Assembly (NCBI GenBank): GCA_023386835.1
Contig: JAEWIY010000129.1
Span: forward strand, 1-41,519
Reading direction: 5' to 3'
Source: Verrucomicrobiota bacterium
GTDB taxonomy: Bacteria > Verrucomicrobiota > Verrucomicrobiia > Opitutales > Opitutaceae
DNA length: 41,519 bases
Below the pieces are notes generated by a model. That model saw only the letters and a list, made by a program, of their open reading frames with translations, was not told the DNA's origin and made no database searches. Below are positions 1 through 7,664 of this stretch, piece after piece (positions within the stretch are counted from its first letter, which is position 1; every line of letters begins with the position of its first letter). Made by a program: the position numbers and the translations under genes.

Positions 1-93
1 GTGCGGCGCGACGGCACGCCGCCGCGGACGCCGCGCGGCCAGAGCGGCCGGCGCACGCGTGCACGTCGCCGTTTCCTGCCGCTGCATCGTCAT
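1..93 (-). CDS. N-terminus of a TonB-like energy transducer (partial, inferred)
   Basis: The ATG at 93 overlaps the exbD stop codon in an ATGA arrangement, which is typical of translational coupling. Only 31 codons lie in the window before the left edge, and the frame stays open. The visible residues are Thr/Ala/Arg-rich with a basic run (RRPRRR). This would suit the cytoplasmic side ahead of a signal anchor, but no membrane segment has been reached. The TonB-like role is inferred only from position after exbB and exbD; another periplasmic partner protein is equally possible. A second in-frame ATG two codons downstream could also be used. Confidence 0.4.
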   Translation of the reverse strand, partial: MTMQRQETATCTRAPAALAARRPRRRAVAPH

Positions 94-518
94 CCCTGGG
101 TCTGCGTGTCGAAGGTGATCTTCGACAGGTTGTGCTTCTTCAACTCGTCCATCAGCGCCACGACGCGCTGCCATTGCAGCGTCAGGTCCGCACGGATACG
201 GATGACCGGCGGCTTCGGATCGCCCGCCAGTGCCGCCAGTTCAACGCTCAGGTCGGCGAAACTGACCGGTGTCGTGCCGAAATAGTACTGGCCGTTGCGA
301 TCGATCGAGATCGTTTGAAACCGAGTATCCGGATCGGGCTTCTGCTGCGTGCTCGGCGACTCGAAGGGCAGGTTCACCGGGATCGTCTGCTCCTGCTGGA
401 TCAGCGGCGTCGCGATCATGAAGATGATCAGCAGCGTGAAGCCGAGGTCGATCAGGTTCGTCACGTTCAGCTCCGAGATTGGAGCCGACTGGCGGTGGCG
501 ACGAAAGTTGCGGGCCAT
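90..518 (-). CDS. exbD: Biopolymer transport protein ExbD/TolR family
   Basis: This 142-residue protein matches the ExbD/TolR family, whose members sit in the inner membrane and couple proton flow through an ExbB-type channel to a TonB or TolA partner. A short basic cytoplasmic tail (MARNFRRHRQ) is followed by the hallmark NVTNLIDLGFTLLIIFMIAT. This is the single membrane helix with the conserved protonatable Asp at residue 24. The remaining roughly 100 residues form the periplasmic domain. The start is supported by a GAGG about 8 bases upstream, which overlaps the exbB stop. The gene lies 11 bp after exbB and overlaps the next gene by 4 bp, so the three form an operon. ExbD cannot be told from TolR by sequence alone; no tolA/tolB/pal is visible. 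Confidence 0.92.
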   Translation of the reverse strand: MARNFRRHRQSAPISELNVTNLIDLGFTLLIIFMIATPLIQQEQTIPVNLPFESPSTQQKPDPDTRFQTISIDRNGQYYFGTTPVSFADLSVELAALAGDPKPPVIRIRADLTLQWQRVVALMDELKKHNLSKITFDTQTQG

Positions 519-529
519 GGTCGCGCGCC

Positions 530-1216
530 TCAGGTGGATTCCAGCTCAATCCGGTCCGCGAGCGAGCTGGCGTAGTTTTCGATTTCGGTGATGAGCCGTT
601 TGGTGCTGGCGAACAGAAAATTGTAGCCGAACACCGACGGGATCGCGACCACGAGGCCGGCGACGGTGGTCAACAGCGCGGCGGCCACACCCGGCGCAAG
701 GGTCTGGATGCTGGCCGTTTGCTGGACCGACACGGCGGCGAACGCCTCCATCACACCCCACACGGTGCCGAGCAGGCCCATGAACGGGGCGCCGGAAACG
801 ATTGTCGCCAAAAAGACCATACTCGCTTCGTAGCGCAGCGTCTGGCGGGCGAGCGCGCGCTGCAGCGCATTCTCCGTGTGCTCGAGGCGATAACGCGACG
901 TGTCCTGCCCCTTTTCCTGTCCGATCGAGGCGGCGCGCCAGTACGCTTCACAGGCGTCGGCAAACAGGTCGCCATACGGGATGGCGCGGCGGTTGCGAAA
1001 CGACTCCGGCAGGTCGAGCAGCGTACGCTCCTCGCGCAGGCGGGCCTCGAAGGCGAGGTTGAGCTCCCGCAGTTTTCGCAGCTCAAAATGTTTGCCGATC
1101 ATGATCGTCCAGGCGATCAGGCTGAAAACAGCGAGCCCGATCGTGATGAGCTGTCCGACGAGGTCGGACGTCAGGAAGATATCGATCAGATTGAGGGCGG
1201 CGAAAAAAGGCGGCAT
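530..1216 (-). CDS. exbB: MotA/TolQ/ExbB family proton channel protein
   Basis: This 228-residue inner-membrane protein has the ExbB/TolQ layout. One helix lies near residues 20-42, followed by a long cytoplasmic charged stretch with coiled-coil character (about 45-130), then two helices near 135-160 and 172-195. The third region carries the family signature GLLGTVWGVMEAF followed by APGVAAALLTTVAGLVVAIP, which lines the proton path with ExbD. The protein would energise an outer-membrane transporter through a TonB-type partner or act in a Tol-like envelope system. It is the first gene of the minus-strand operon, diverging from the PfkB kinase gene. I see no good Shine-Dalgarno site before the ATG at 1216. 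Confidence 0.92.
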   Translation of the reverse strand: MPPFFAALNLIDIFLTSDLVGQLITIGLAVFSLIAWTIMIGKHFELRKLRELNLAFEARLREERTLLDLPESFRNRRAIPYGDLFADACEAYWRAASIGQEKGQDTSRYRLEHTENALQRALARQTLRYEASMVFLATIVSGAPFMGLLGTVWGVMEAFAAVSVQQTASIQTLAPGVAAALLTTVAGLVVAIPSVFGYNFLFASTKRLITEIENYASSLADRIELEST

Positions 1217-1378
1217 CGCGGGTAACGGACGATTGGCGGCCAGCGTGGCGGCCCGAGCCCGGCGTTCAACGGGAATTTGGCCAAAGTATGCGGCGGCGCG
1301 GGCGACGTTGCGTCAGCCGAGGTGTTTCTGTTTGCCCGGGCCGGGCCCCGTTCGTTGGCTCCACCTTCGACTCGATCC

Positions 1379-2488
1379 ATGGACTTCAGGCAACGCGCGT
1401 TGGAGGAATTGCAATCCCGAGCCCAGCTCGCCGGCACCAAGCTGGGCGTGGTCGGACTCGACGGCTTCGTGGACACGATCGTCACGCCCGTGGCCCTGCG
1501 GACGGGCCAGGGGGACGCGTTTACGCCGATCGCAACGATTGCCGAGTTCGGCCAACGGATCGTCGCGGCCTCCGGCAAGAGCACGAACATCGAGCTCTAT
1601 CCACGGTTGGACAAACTGGGCGGCAACGGCCCGATCATGGCGGCGGCGCTGCTGGCACATGGTTTGCAATTGAAGTACGTCGGCGCGCTGGGTCGCGGCG
1701 CGATTCACCCGGTGTTCCAGGAGATGGCGCGTCGGGCCGAGGTCGTTTCCATTTGTGATCCGGCCGCCACCACCGCCGTGGAGTTCGAGGACGGCAAGTT
1801 GATGCTGGGGCAGATGCGGAGCCTCGACGAGATCAGCTACGAACGGATCGTTGAACGGATGGGGTTGCCGGGGCTCGTTCGTCTCATCGGCGCGGCGGAC
1901 CTGGTGGCGCTGGTCAACTGGACCATGATCCCCAACATGACGGCGATCTTCGAACGCCTGTTGTCCGAGGTTCTTCCGCAGGCGCCAGCGCGGGAGCGCC
2001 GCTTCTTTTTTGACCTGGCGGATCCGGAGAAACGTTCCCGCGAGGACCTTCTGCAGGCGCTGGCGGTGATCGGCCGGTTCGAGCGCTTCGGCCCGGTCAC
2101 GCTCGGGCTCAATCTCAAGGAGGCGCAGCAGGTCGCGACGGCGCTGGATTTTGCGCCGGTGGGCGAGGATCGGGTCGCGTTGGAGGAACTGGCGCGCCGG
2201 ATTCGGGAGCGGCTGGAGCTCAATTGCGTGGTGGTCCACCCGAAGGAATCCGCCACGTGCGCCACCGCCGAGGGCACCTGGTGGGTGCCGGGACCGTATT
2301 CGCCCCGCCCGTTGATCACCACCGGCGCGGGTGATCACTTCAACGCCGGCTTTGTCACCGGCCAGTTGCTCGGCCTCAGTCCGTCTTCCTGCCTGGTCAC
2401 GGGTGTGTGTACAAGCGGCCACTACGTTCGCACCGCGCAGAGCCCGACGCTGGGCGAACTGCAAACCTTCCTCGCCAATTGGGCCTGA
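1379..2488 (+). CDS. PfkB-family carbohydrate kinase
   Basis: This 369-residue protein belongs to the PfkB/ribokinase family of ATP-dependent sugar or nucleoside kinases. The C-terminal signature TTGAGDHFNAGF contains the catalytic-base Asp (residue 319) and the anion-hole GAG. An N-terminal LGGNGPIMAAAL corresponds to the substrate-side glycine motif of the family. The open frame extends upstream, but I chose the ATG at 1379 because the extra residues look like noise and lie in the divergent intergenic region. It is 22 bp upstream of tmk and probably co-transcribed with tmk and holB. The substrate cannot be assigned; the protein is longer than typical ribokinases (about 300-310 residues). 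Confidence 0.82.
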   Translation: MDFRQRALEELQSRAQLAGTKLGVVGLDGFVDTIVTPVALRTGQGDAFTPIATIAEFGQRIVAASGKSTNIELYPRLDKLGGNGPIMAAALLAHGLQLKYVGALGRGAIHPVFQEMARRAEVVSICDPAATTAVEFEDGKLMLGQMRSLDEISYERIVERMGLPGLVRLIGAADLVALVNWTMIPNMTAIFERLLSEVLPQAPARERRFFFDLADPEKRSREDLLQALAVIGRFERFGPVTLGLNLKEAQQVATALDFAPVGEDRVALEELARRIRERLELNCVVVHPKESATCATAEGTWWVPGPYSPRPLITTGAGDHFNAGFVTGQLLGLSPSSCLVTGVCTSGHYVRTAQSPTLGELQTFLANWA

Positions 2489-2510
2489 GTTGGCCACAAC
2501 AGTTCTAGCA

Positions 2511-3158
2511 ATGCCTCTTAAAAAGAAACCCTTGGGCAAACTGATCTCGTTTGAAGGCGCCGAAGGCAGCGGGAAATCCACCCAGATCGCCCGGCTGGCC
2601 AAGCGACTGGCGAAGCTCGAACGCGATGTGGTCAGCGTGCGCGAGCCCGGCGGCACCGAGATCGGTGAACAGGTCCGCAACATCATCGTGCACAACTCCC
2701 GCGGCGACGAGATGTGCGCCGAGACGGAGTTGCTCCTCTTTGCCGCCGCTCGCGCCCAACTGGTGCGGGAGATCATCGCGCCGGCCCTGCTGAAAGGCTC
2801 GATTGTGCTGAGCGACCGCTTCATGGACTCGTCGACCGTCTACCAAGGGATCGGCCGCAACCTGGCGGCGGACCCCGTGGCGATGATCAACCATTTTGCG
2901 GTCGGTAATGTCATGCCGAACCTCACCATCGTGCTCGACGTGCCGCCCAGCGTCAGCCTCAAGCGTATCCGCCAACGTGCGACAGATGTGCCGGATCGGA
3001 TGGAGCGCGAGAACATCGATTTCTACAAAAAGATCCGCCAGGGCTACCTGCTGCTGGCGAAGAGCCTGCCCGACCGCGTCATCGTCATCGACGGCACCGA
3101 CGAGGAAGTTGCGATCGAGAAGAAGATCTGGGCGGCCGTGAAGAAGTGCATCGGTTGA
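2511..3158 (+). CDS. tmk: Thymidylate kinase
   Basis: This 215-residue cytosolic enzyme phosphorylates dTMP to dTDP with ATP, an essential step of dTTP synthesis. The P-loop GAEGSGKST is at residues 16-24. The dTMP-binding EPGGTEIGE is at 45-53 and the DR of the family (LSDRFMDSSTVYQG) is at 102-103. Arg-rich residues around 151-165 fit the LID region. The length is normal. The start is the ATG at 2511, because the P-loop lies at the expected distance from it and the upstream open frame is inside the preceding gene. tmk directly followed by holB is a widely conserved gene order. Confidence 0.96.
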   Translation: MPLKKKPLGKLISFEGAEGSGKSTQIARLAKRLAKLERDVVSVREPGGTEIGEQVRNIIVHNSRGDEMCAETELLLFAAARAQLVREIIAPALLKGSIVLSDRFMDSSTVYQGIGRNLAADPVAMINHFAVGNVMPNLTIVLDVPPSVSLKRIRQRATDVPDRMERENIDFYKKIRQGYLLLAKSLPDRVIVIDGTDEEVAIEKKIWAAVKKCIG

Positions 3159-3206
3159 TGGCGCCGCGGATCGAAGCGCAGCCCCAGCAGCCAAGGGAGG
3201 ACGGAC

Positions 3207-4187
3207 ATGGCAGCCGTGGTCGGTTGGCCTGAGGCCTTGGTCGGCACGCCGGCGGTGGCGGTCATCGAACGCGCCATCGAGCGGCGTCGGCTGTCGCACA
3301 GCCTGCTGATCACCGGCGACGAGATCGAAACGCTGCAGGCGGTGGCGTACGCGATCACGGACCGGTTGTTGCACCCGGGAGAGGTCGTGCCGCAGTTTCG
3401 GCCGGAGACGCATCCCGATTGCTTCTCGCTGCGCCCGGCGGGAAAAATGCGGCAGATCAAAGCGGGTTCGGACGCCAGCGATCCCGGCACGATGCGCGAA
3501 TTCATCCGCAAACTCGCGGTCTCGCCGGCCGCCGGTGACCACAAGGTCGGCATCGTGCATGAGGCCGACCGGATGAACGTCGCCACGGCCAATGTTTTCC
3601 TGAAAACCCTTGAGGAGCCGCCGGCAAACACGACGTTGCTGGTGCTGACGACACGCCCCTACGCGCTCCTGCCGACGATCCGCAGCCGTTGCCTGACCTT
3701 CCGGTTTCCGTCGGCCGACGTCGGCTTCACGCCCGATGGCTGGCGGGCCTGGCTGGAGGACTATCAGGCGTGGCTCGGGCGGCTGACCGCTGGGGTGGGC
3801 GATCGGAAAGCGGCGGCGGATTCAATCTTCACGGCGTACGGCTTGGTGGCCCGTTTTGATGCGATCCTGACGGCGGCGACCGAGGACGCGTGGAAGCAGC
3901 AAAAGGATCGGCTGCCAGGTGACCTCGAGGACGACGAGAAAGTCGCGATCGAAACCGGGCTCGCGAACGGCCTGCGCCTGCGACTGTTCGCTGGAGTGGA
4001 AGGCGCCACGCGCGCCTTTGCTTTGCCCAAGATCGAGGCAGGCGACGAAGCAGCCCGTCGGGCCTTCACCGCCGCGATCGACCGGCTGGAGCACGCGGTC
4101 GGGTTGCTCCGGGTGAACTTGAACGAGTCGGCGGTACTCGAGGATTTCCTGCTCAGCTCCCTGCGGCTGTGGGCCCGGAAGGCTTGA
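3207..4187 (+). CDS. holB: DNA polymerase III delta' subunit
   Basis: This 326-residue protein resembles the delta' clamp-loader subunit, which helps load the sliding clamp onto primed DNA. It contains the AAA+ core features VGIVHEADRMNVATANVFLK and TLEEPPANTTLLVL, then the sensor/arginine-finger segment PTIRSRCLTFRF with the SRC motif. The Walker A site is degenerate (ITGDEIETLQ), as expected for the ATPase-inactive delta' rather than tau/gamma. I see no clear four-Cys zinc module. A strong GGAGG at 3196-3200 sits 6 bases before the ATG, one of the few good Shine-Dalgarno sites here. The last 35 bp overlap the convergent membrane-protein gene. Confidence 0.9.
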   Translation: MAAVVGWPEALVGTPAVAVIERAIERRRLSHSLLITGDEIETLQAVAYAITDRLLHPGEVVPQFRPETHPDCFSLRPAGKMRQIKAGSDASDPGTMREFIRKLAVSPAAGDHKVGIVHEADRMNVATANVFLKTLEEPPANTTLLVLTTRPYALLPTIRSRCLTFRFPSADVGFTPDGWRAWLEDYQAWLGRLTAGVGDRKAAADSIFTAYGLVARFDAILTAATEDAWKQQKDRLPGDLEDDEKVAIETGLANGLRLRLFAGVEGATRAFALPKIEAGDEAARRAFTAAIDRLEHAVGLLRVNLNESAVLEDFLLSSLRLWARKA

Positions 4188-6198
4188 GTTCGGAGTCCGC
4201 GGCGAGGGTCGCACCTCCGGTCGGCCGCAATTCGGCTTCCGGCACCCGCCGCCAGGCGTGCACCTTGCCGGAGAACGGCTGGGTAAAGCCCGGCCGCCGG
4301 CCCGACCGTCCGATGGTCGGAATCCGCTCGGTGGCGTCGTAAAAATCCGTCATCCGCTCCAGCACCACCTGGCCGTTGACGACGATCTGCAGCAGCCGCT
4401 GGCGACGTTCACGGTCATCGTCGGTCAACGTGTCGAAATACGGGTGCCCACGTGGCGGATACAACGATCCCATCGCGATCCGGACGAGGTGGCGCTGGCC
4501 ACGCGGCAGGCGGAGCGGCGCGCTGGTAAACCCGCCATAACTCGTGTGTTCAAAACCGAAGCGCACGTGGTTGCGGGTGTACATCACGTACAGGTAGTCG
4601 GACAGAAACGACGTGCCCGTGGCCAACAGTGCCTCCGCGCCGCCGGTCGCCTCCGGGGGAAAACTGAGATCAAGCTCGATCGGCCCGTATTCGGTTCCGA
4701 GGTACGCATCCAGCCGGGCGGCCAGTTCATTGCCGGCCCGGGCCAGCGGGGCGTACACCTGCGGATGGTTGATCCGCAGCAGATTGTTGTGTTGCACGCT
4801 GACGAGCACATTCACCGCGACGGAGTAGAGCAGCAGTCCCGTCGCCACGAGGTTCACGGCGAACCGCGCCAGCCCGCGGCACCATGCCTGCGTGTTCAGG
4901 AGCAGCCAGCCGAGCGCCGCCAGCACGATCAATCCCGGCACGAAGTACACCATGTACCGGTTTGTGGCGGCGAAGAAACTCATCAGGATCAGCGCCAGGG
5001 CCGCCACAGCGAGGATCGCGCCGGTGGCAAACTGCCGAAGCGGCGCCGCCTCGGTATTCCGGCGCAGCGTCAGCAACCCGAGGCCGAGCAGCACAAATGG
5101 CAGCGTCGGCAGGACGCCGTACGGGTTCTCGATCCCGTAATAGCCGGGTGGTGGCGCGGGCGGGCTGATCACCGTAACAAACGGAAAGAAGGGGCTCCAG
5201 CCCGGCGCCTCGAGCAGATAGATGCGGGCACCATACCAGAAGTTGGCCAGCCCGAGTGACTGGCCGGTGGAGAGGTTCTCGCTCGAGAGCTGGTAGGTCC
5301 GGCCGAATTCGAATGGATCGCCGAAGCGGCCGTAGTTGTAGGCCGCCAGCCCTGCGCCGATGAACGCGGCGGGCACCACGATCGCCAGCATTGAGCGCCG
5401 CCAGGCTTGGTCCCGCAGCCACGCGAGAACTTGCACCGGACCCTGCGGTCGCCAGCACCAGAGCGCATAGGCCGGCAGGATGAATGCGAGCAGGTACGTG
5501 TGACGGGCTCCGACTGCGAGGCCGAGCGCCACGCTGGCCAGCGCCAGCCAGCGGTTCCGGCGGGGCGAGTGCCAGGCTTCGAACACCGCCCACAACGCGA
5601 GCAGGAAGAACGCATTGCCCGTGGTGATCGGCACCTCCCACATGCTGGCCCGGCGCAGCAGCACCGGCACCATGGTGGCGAACCCCAAAGCCAAACCGCC
5701 GCCGAGAACCAGCAGTCGCGACGCGGCCGGAGCGTAGCGCCGCTGGGCGCGCAGGAAGAGCGTGAGGGCCGCGGCGAAACCGAGGAGCGCGAAGACCCAG
5801 CAGGCGGCCGGTTCCGACAAGTATTGGCCGGTCAACCAGTGAAACGGCAGCATCAGCACGACGACTGGGGTGACGCCGAAGTAGAGGTAGTATCGGCCGT
5901 TGTAATACGTCGCGTCCTCCAGCCCTCGTCCTTCCCGTTGTTTCGGATCCCAGGGGTTCTCCAGTTGCGCCAAGGCCGGGTCCGGTTCGACGTCGAGGGA
6001 CAACTGCCCCTTGCTGAAACCGCGGGTCAGCAGCGAGTGGTAGTCGGACGCGTCACGGGTGATCAGGTACGGATTGGGAACGGGAGCGATCGCCCAGAAA
6101 TAGAAGCGGACGACGAGCAGGCTGAGCAGCACCCAGCCGAGCACGTACGCCCCTTGCCAGATGCGTGCTCTTCCAAAGGATCGGACGGGCGCGTTCAT
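4153..6198 (-). CDS. Large polytopic membrane protein, possibly GT-C-type glycosyltransferase
   Basis: This protein of about 681 residues has many predicted membrane helices across residues 10-480 and a soluble C-terminal domain of about 200 residues. The first periplasmic loop has acidic residues (ITRDASDYHSLLTRG) followed by YYNGRYYLYFGVTPVVVL. This is the layout of GT-C lipid-linked-sugar glycosyltransferases such as the GT39/GT83-like group, where acidic residues of the first loop are catalytic. I cannot assign a family, so the function is inference. A TTG seven codons upstream could also start it, but the ATG at 6198 is more natural. Its 3' end overlaps holB tail-to-tail by 35 bp. The C-terminal part may be a beta-rich carbohydrate-binding region. 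Confidence 0.72.
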   Translation of the reverse strand: MNAPVRSFGRARIWQGAYVLGWVLLSLLVVRFYFWAIAPVPNPYLITRDASDYHSLLTRGFSKGQLSLDVEPDPALAQLENPWDPKQREGRGLEDATYYNGRYYLYFGVTPVVVLMLPFHWLTGQYLSEPAACWVFALLGFAAALTLFLRAQRRYAPAASRLLVLGGGLALGFATMVPVLLRRASMWEVPITTGNAFFLLALWAVFEAWHSPRRNRWLALASVALGLAVGARHTYLLAFILPAYALWCWRPQGPVQVLAWLRDQAWRRSMLAIVVPAAFIGAGLAAYNYGRFGDPFEFGRTYQLSSENLSTGQSLGLANFWYGARIYLLEAPGWSPFFPFVTVISPPAPPPGYYGIENPYGVLPTLPFVLLGLGLLTLRRNTEAAPLRQFATGAILAVAALALILMSFFAATNRYMVYFVPGLIVLAALGWLLLNTQAWCRGLARFAVNLVATGLLLYSVAVNVLVSVQHNNLLRINHPQVYAPLARAGNELAARLDAYLGTEYGPIELDLSFPPEATGGAEALLATGTSFLSDYLYVMYTRNHVRFGFEHTSYGGFTSAPLRLPRGQRHLVRIAMGSLYPPRGHPYFDTLTDDDRERRQRLLQIVVNGQVVLERMTDFYDATERIPTIGRSGRRPGFTQPFSGKVHAWRRVPEAELRPTGGATLAADSELKPSGPTAAGS

Positions 6199-6551
6199 GC
6201 GAAGCGCGCGCGCCGGCAACTTGCCTTGAACAGGGCAGGCGAACCCTCACGAACCGTCAAACTGCAGCTGGATGGCATCACCCACCAAGCCACGGTGGAG
6301 GGTGAGTTTTGACAAGGGAGAAGATGGGGCTCGACGGGCAAAAACCAGACACCGGACGCCGGTCAAAGCCGGGCTCCTCCGACTGTATTCAGGTTTCCGT
6401 AACGCTGTCGGGAGGGGCCCTGCCCGGGCGGCCGTGACCGGGCGCCAGTAGGGCCCGCGCTGGGATGGCGCGAGTGCGGAACCAGAACCGCGCGTTTCCG
6501 TCGATGTTGACCAGATTTGGCCCTGCCCGCCGGGCGCTGGCTGCTCCTGAC
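6199..6551. other. Divergent intergenic region without a gene
   Basis: These 353 bases separate the membrane-protein gene (minus) from the histidine-phosphatase gene (plus). I find no credible small gene on either strand. It must hold the promoters of both neighbours, but no convincing -35/-10 pair stands out. Around 6410-6450 it is very GC-rich with several short GGGCC/CCCGGG runs able to fold. Confidence 0.5.
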
Positions 6552-7154
6552 ATGACGACCTTTCACCTGATTCGACACGGCGAGCGAATGATCGCGGAGG
6601 ATGTTTTGGTGGGCCGCGCACCCGGCGTGCCGCTGACCGAACGCGGACGGCGGCAGGCGCAGGCGGTGGCGGCCACCCTGGCCCCGCTGCAGCCGCGCCT
6701 CGTCGCATCGAGTCCGCTGGAGCGCGCGCGGGCCACGGCTGAACCGCTCGCAACGGCCTGCGGTTTGTCGGTTGAGCTGGCCGACGGTATTCACGAAGTG
6801 GATTACGGCGAATGGACCAACCGGCCGGTGCGGGAGCTTGACCAGCTCGACGTCTGGCTCGCGTTTAATCGCAGTCGCAGCCTGGGCCGCGCCCCGGGCG
6901 GGGAAAGCCTGCGCGAGGTGCAGTCGCGGTTTGTGGGCAGCATGCTCCGGTGGGCGGAAGAGCATCGGGATGCGCAAGTGGCGCTTGTCAGCCACGCCGA
7001 TCCGATCCGAACGGCGCTGGTCTACTTTGCCGGACTGCCGCTCGATCTGCTCGATCGTTGGGTGATCGGGTTTGGTTCGATCACCACGATCGAGGTACAC
7101 TCGTGGGGCGCTCGAATCGTGCGGGTCAACAGCGTGCCGGAGAGGCCCGTATAG
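6552..7154 (+). CDS. Histidine phosphatase family protein (phosphoglycerate-mutase-like)
   Basis: This 200-residue cytosolic protein belongs to the branch-1 histidine phosphatase family. The catalytic RHGE is at residues 8-11, a second-arginine region is in SSPLERARATAEPL, and the second catalytic His is in ALVSHADPIRTAL. The acid residue is probably in the HEVDYGEW segment. The RHG near the N-terminus supports the ATG at 6552 over upstream alternatives. Such enzymes include cobalamin-pathway phosphatases (CobC), mutases and general phosphatases. No cobalamin gene is nearby and the sequence lacks enough specificity to choose. It stands alone, convergent with the response regulator gene. Confidence 0.85.
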   Translation: MTTFHLIRHGERMIAEDVLVGRAPGVPLTERGRRQAQAVAATLAPLQPRLVASSPLERARATAEPLATACGLSVELADGIHEVDYGEWTNRPVRELDQLDVWLAFNRSRSLGRAPGGESLREVQSRFVGSMLRWAEEHRDAQVALVSHADPIRTALVYFAGLPLDLLDRWVIGFGSITTIEVHSWGARIVRVNSVPERPV

Positions 7155-7214
7155 GCGGAGGTGTGACGTTCGCCCTGTGAAAGCCCGATGGTCGTTCTGT
7201 GCTGGACGTCCCGA

Positions 7215-7664
7215 TTACCCCGCCGGCCGAAGCTTGGGATGAACCTGCATCCGGGGCAGCAGCGACGTGAGTGACTGCGCGAACGAGACCAGCTCCTGGT
7301 ACTGGGTGGGTTTCGTGAAGTAGAGCGTGGCGCCGAGTTCGTACGCGTGCGCGACGTCCTGCACCCGGGGCGAGGCCGAGTACACGCAGGTGAGCAGGTA
7401 ACGTGTTCTCTCGGACTTTCGAAGTTCGCGCAGCAAGCCGAAGCCGTCGAGGTTCGGCATCGCGATGTCGGTCAACACGAGGTCCGGAAAGGGGTTCTCG
7501 AGCTGGTTGTCGAACGGAGGCTCGTGGTGCAGGTAGGCGACGGCCTCGCGACCGTCGCGCACGACAATGAGTTGAAGGTCCGGGCTGGAGACACGAAACG
7601 CTTCGTGGAGCAGAAACACATCATCCTCGTCATCTTCCACGAGCAGGAGGACGCGGCTGGTCAT
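7215..7664 (-). CDS. Single-domain response regulator (Rcp1-like)
   Basis: This 149-residue protein is a stand-alone receiver domain. The acidic pocket is VEDDEDD (residues 9-15), the phospho-acceptor Asp is at 66 (LVLTDIAMPNLDG), the switch Ser at 96 and the conserved Lys at 118 (YFTKPTQ). Lack of an output domain and the insertion around 45-60 resemble the Rcp1 regulators that partner phytochrome-type kinases. The ATG at 7664 lies inside the 3' end of the kinase gene, so the two genes overlap by 35 bp and are almost certainly co-translated partners. Output is probably by protein contact; no effector gene is adjacent. A longer start upstream is unlikely. Confidence 0.92.
   Translation of the reverse strand: MTSRVLLLVEDDEDDVFLLHEAFRVSSPDLQLIVVRDGREAVAYLHHEPPFDNQLENPFPDLVLTDIAMPNLDGFGLLRELRKSERTRYLLTCVYSASPRVQDVAHAYELGATLYFTKPTQYQELVSFAQSLTSLLPRMQVHPKLRPAG

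Noticed and set aside
1313..2824. A 503-codon open frame antisense to the PfkB and tmk genes
   Set aside because: High GC makes antisense frames long; the translation is Arg/His/Pro-rich noise and the plus strand has clear family motifs.
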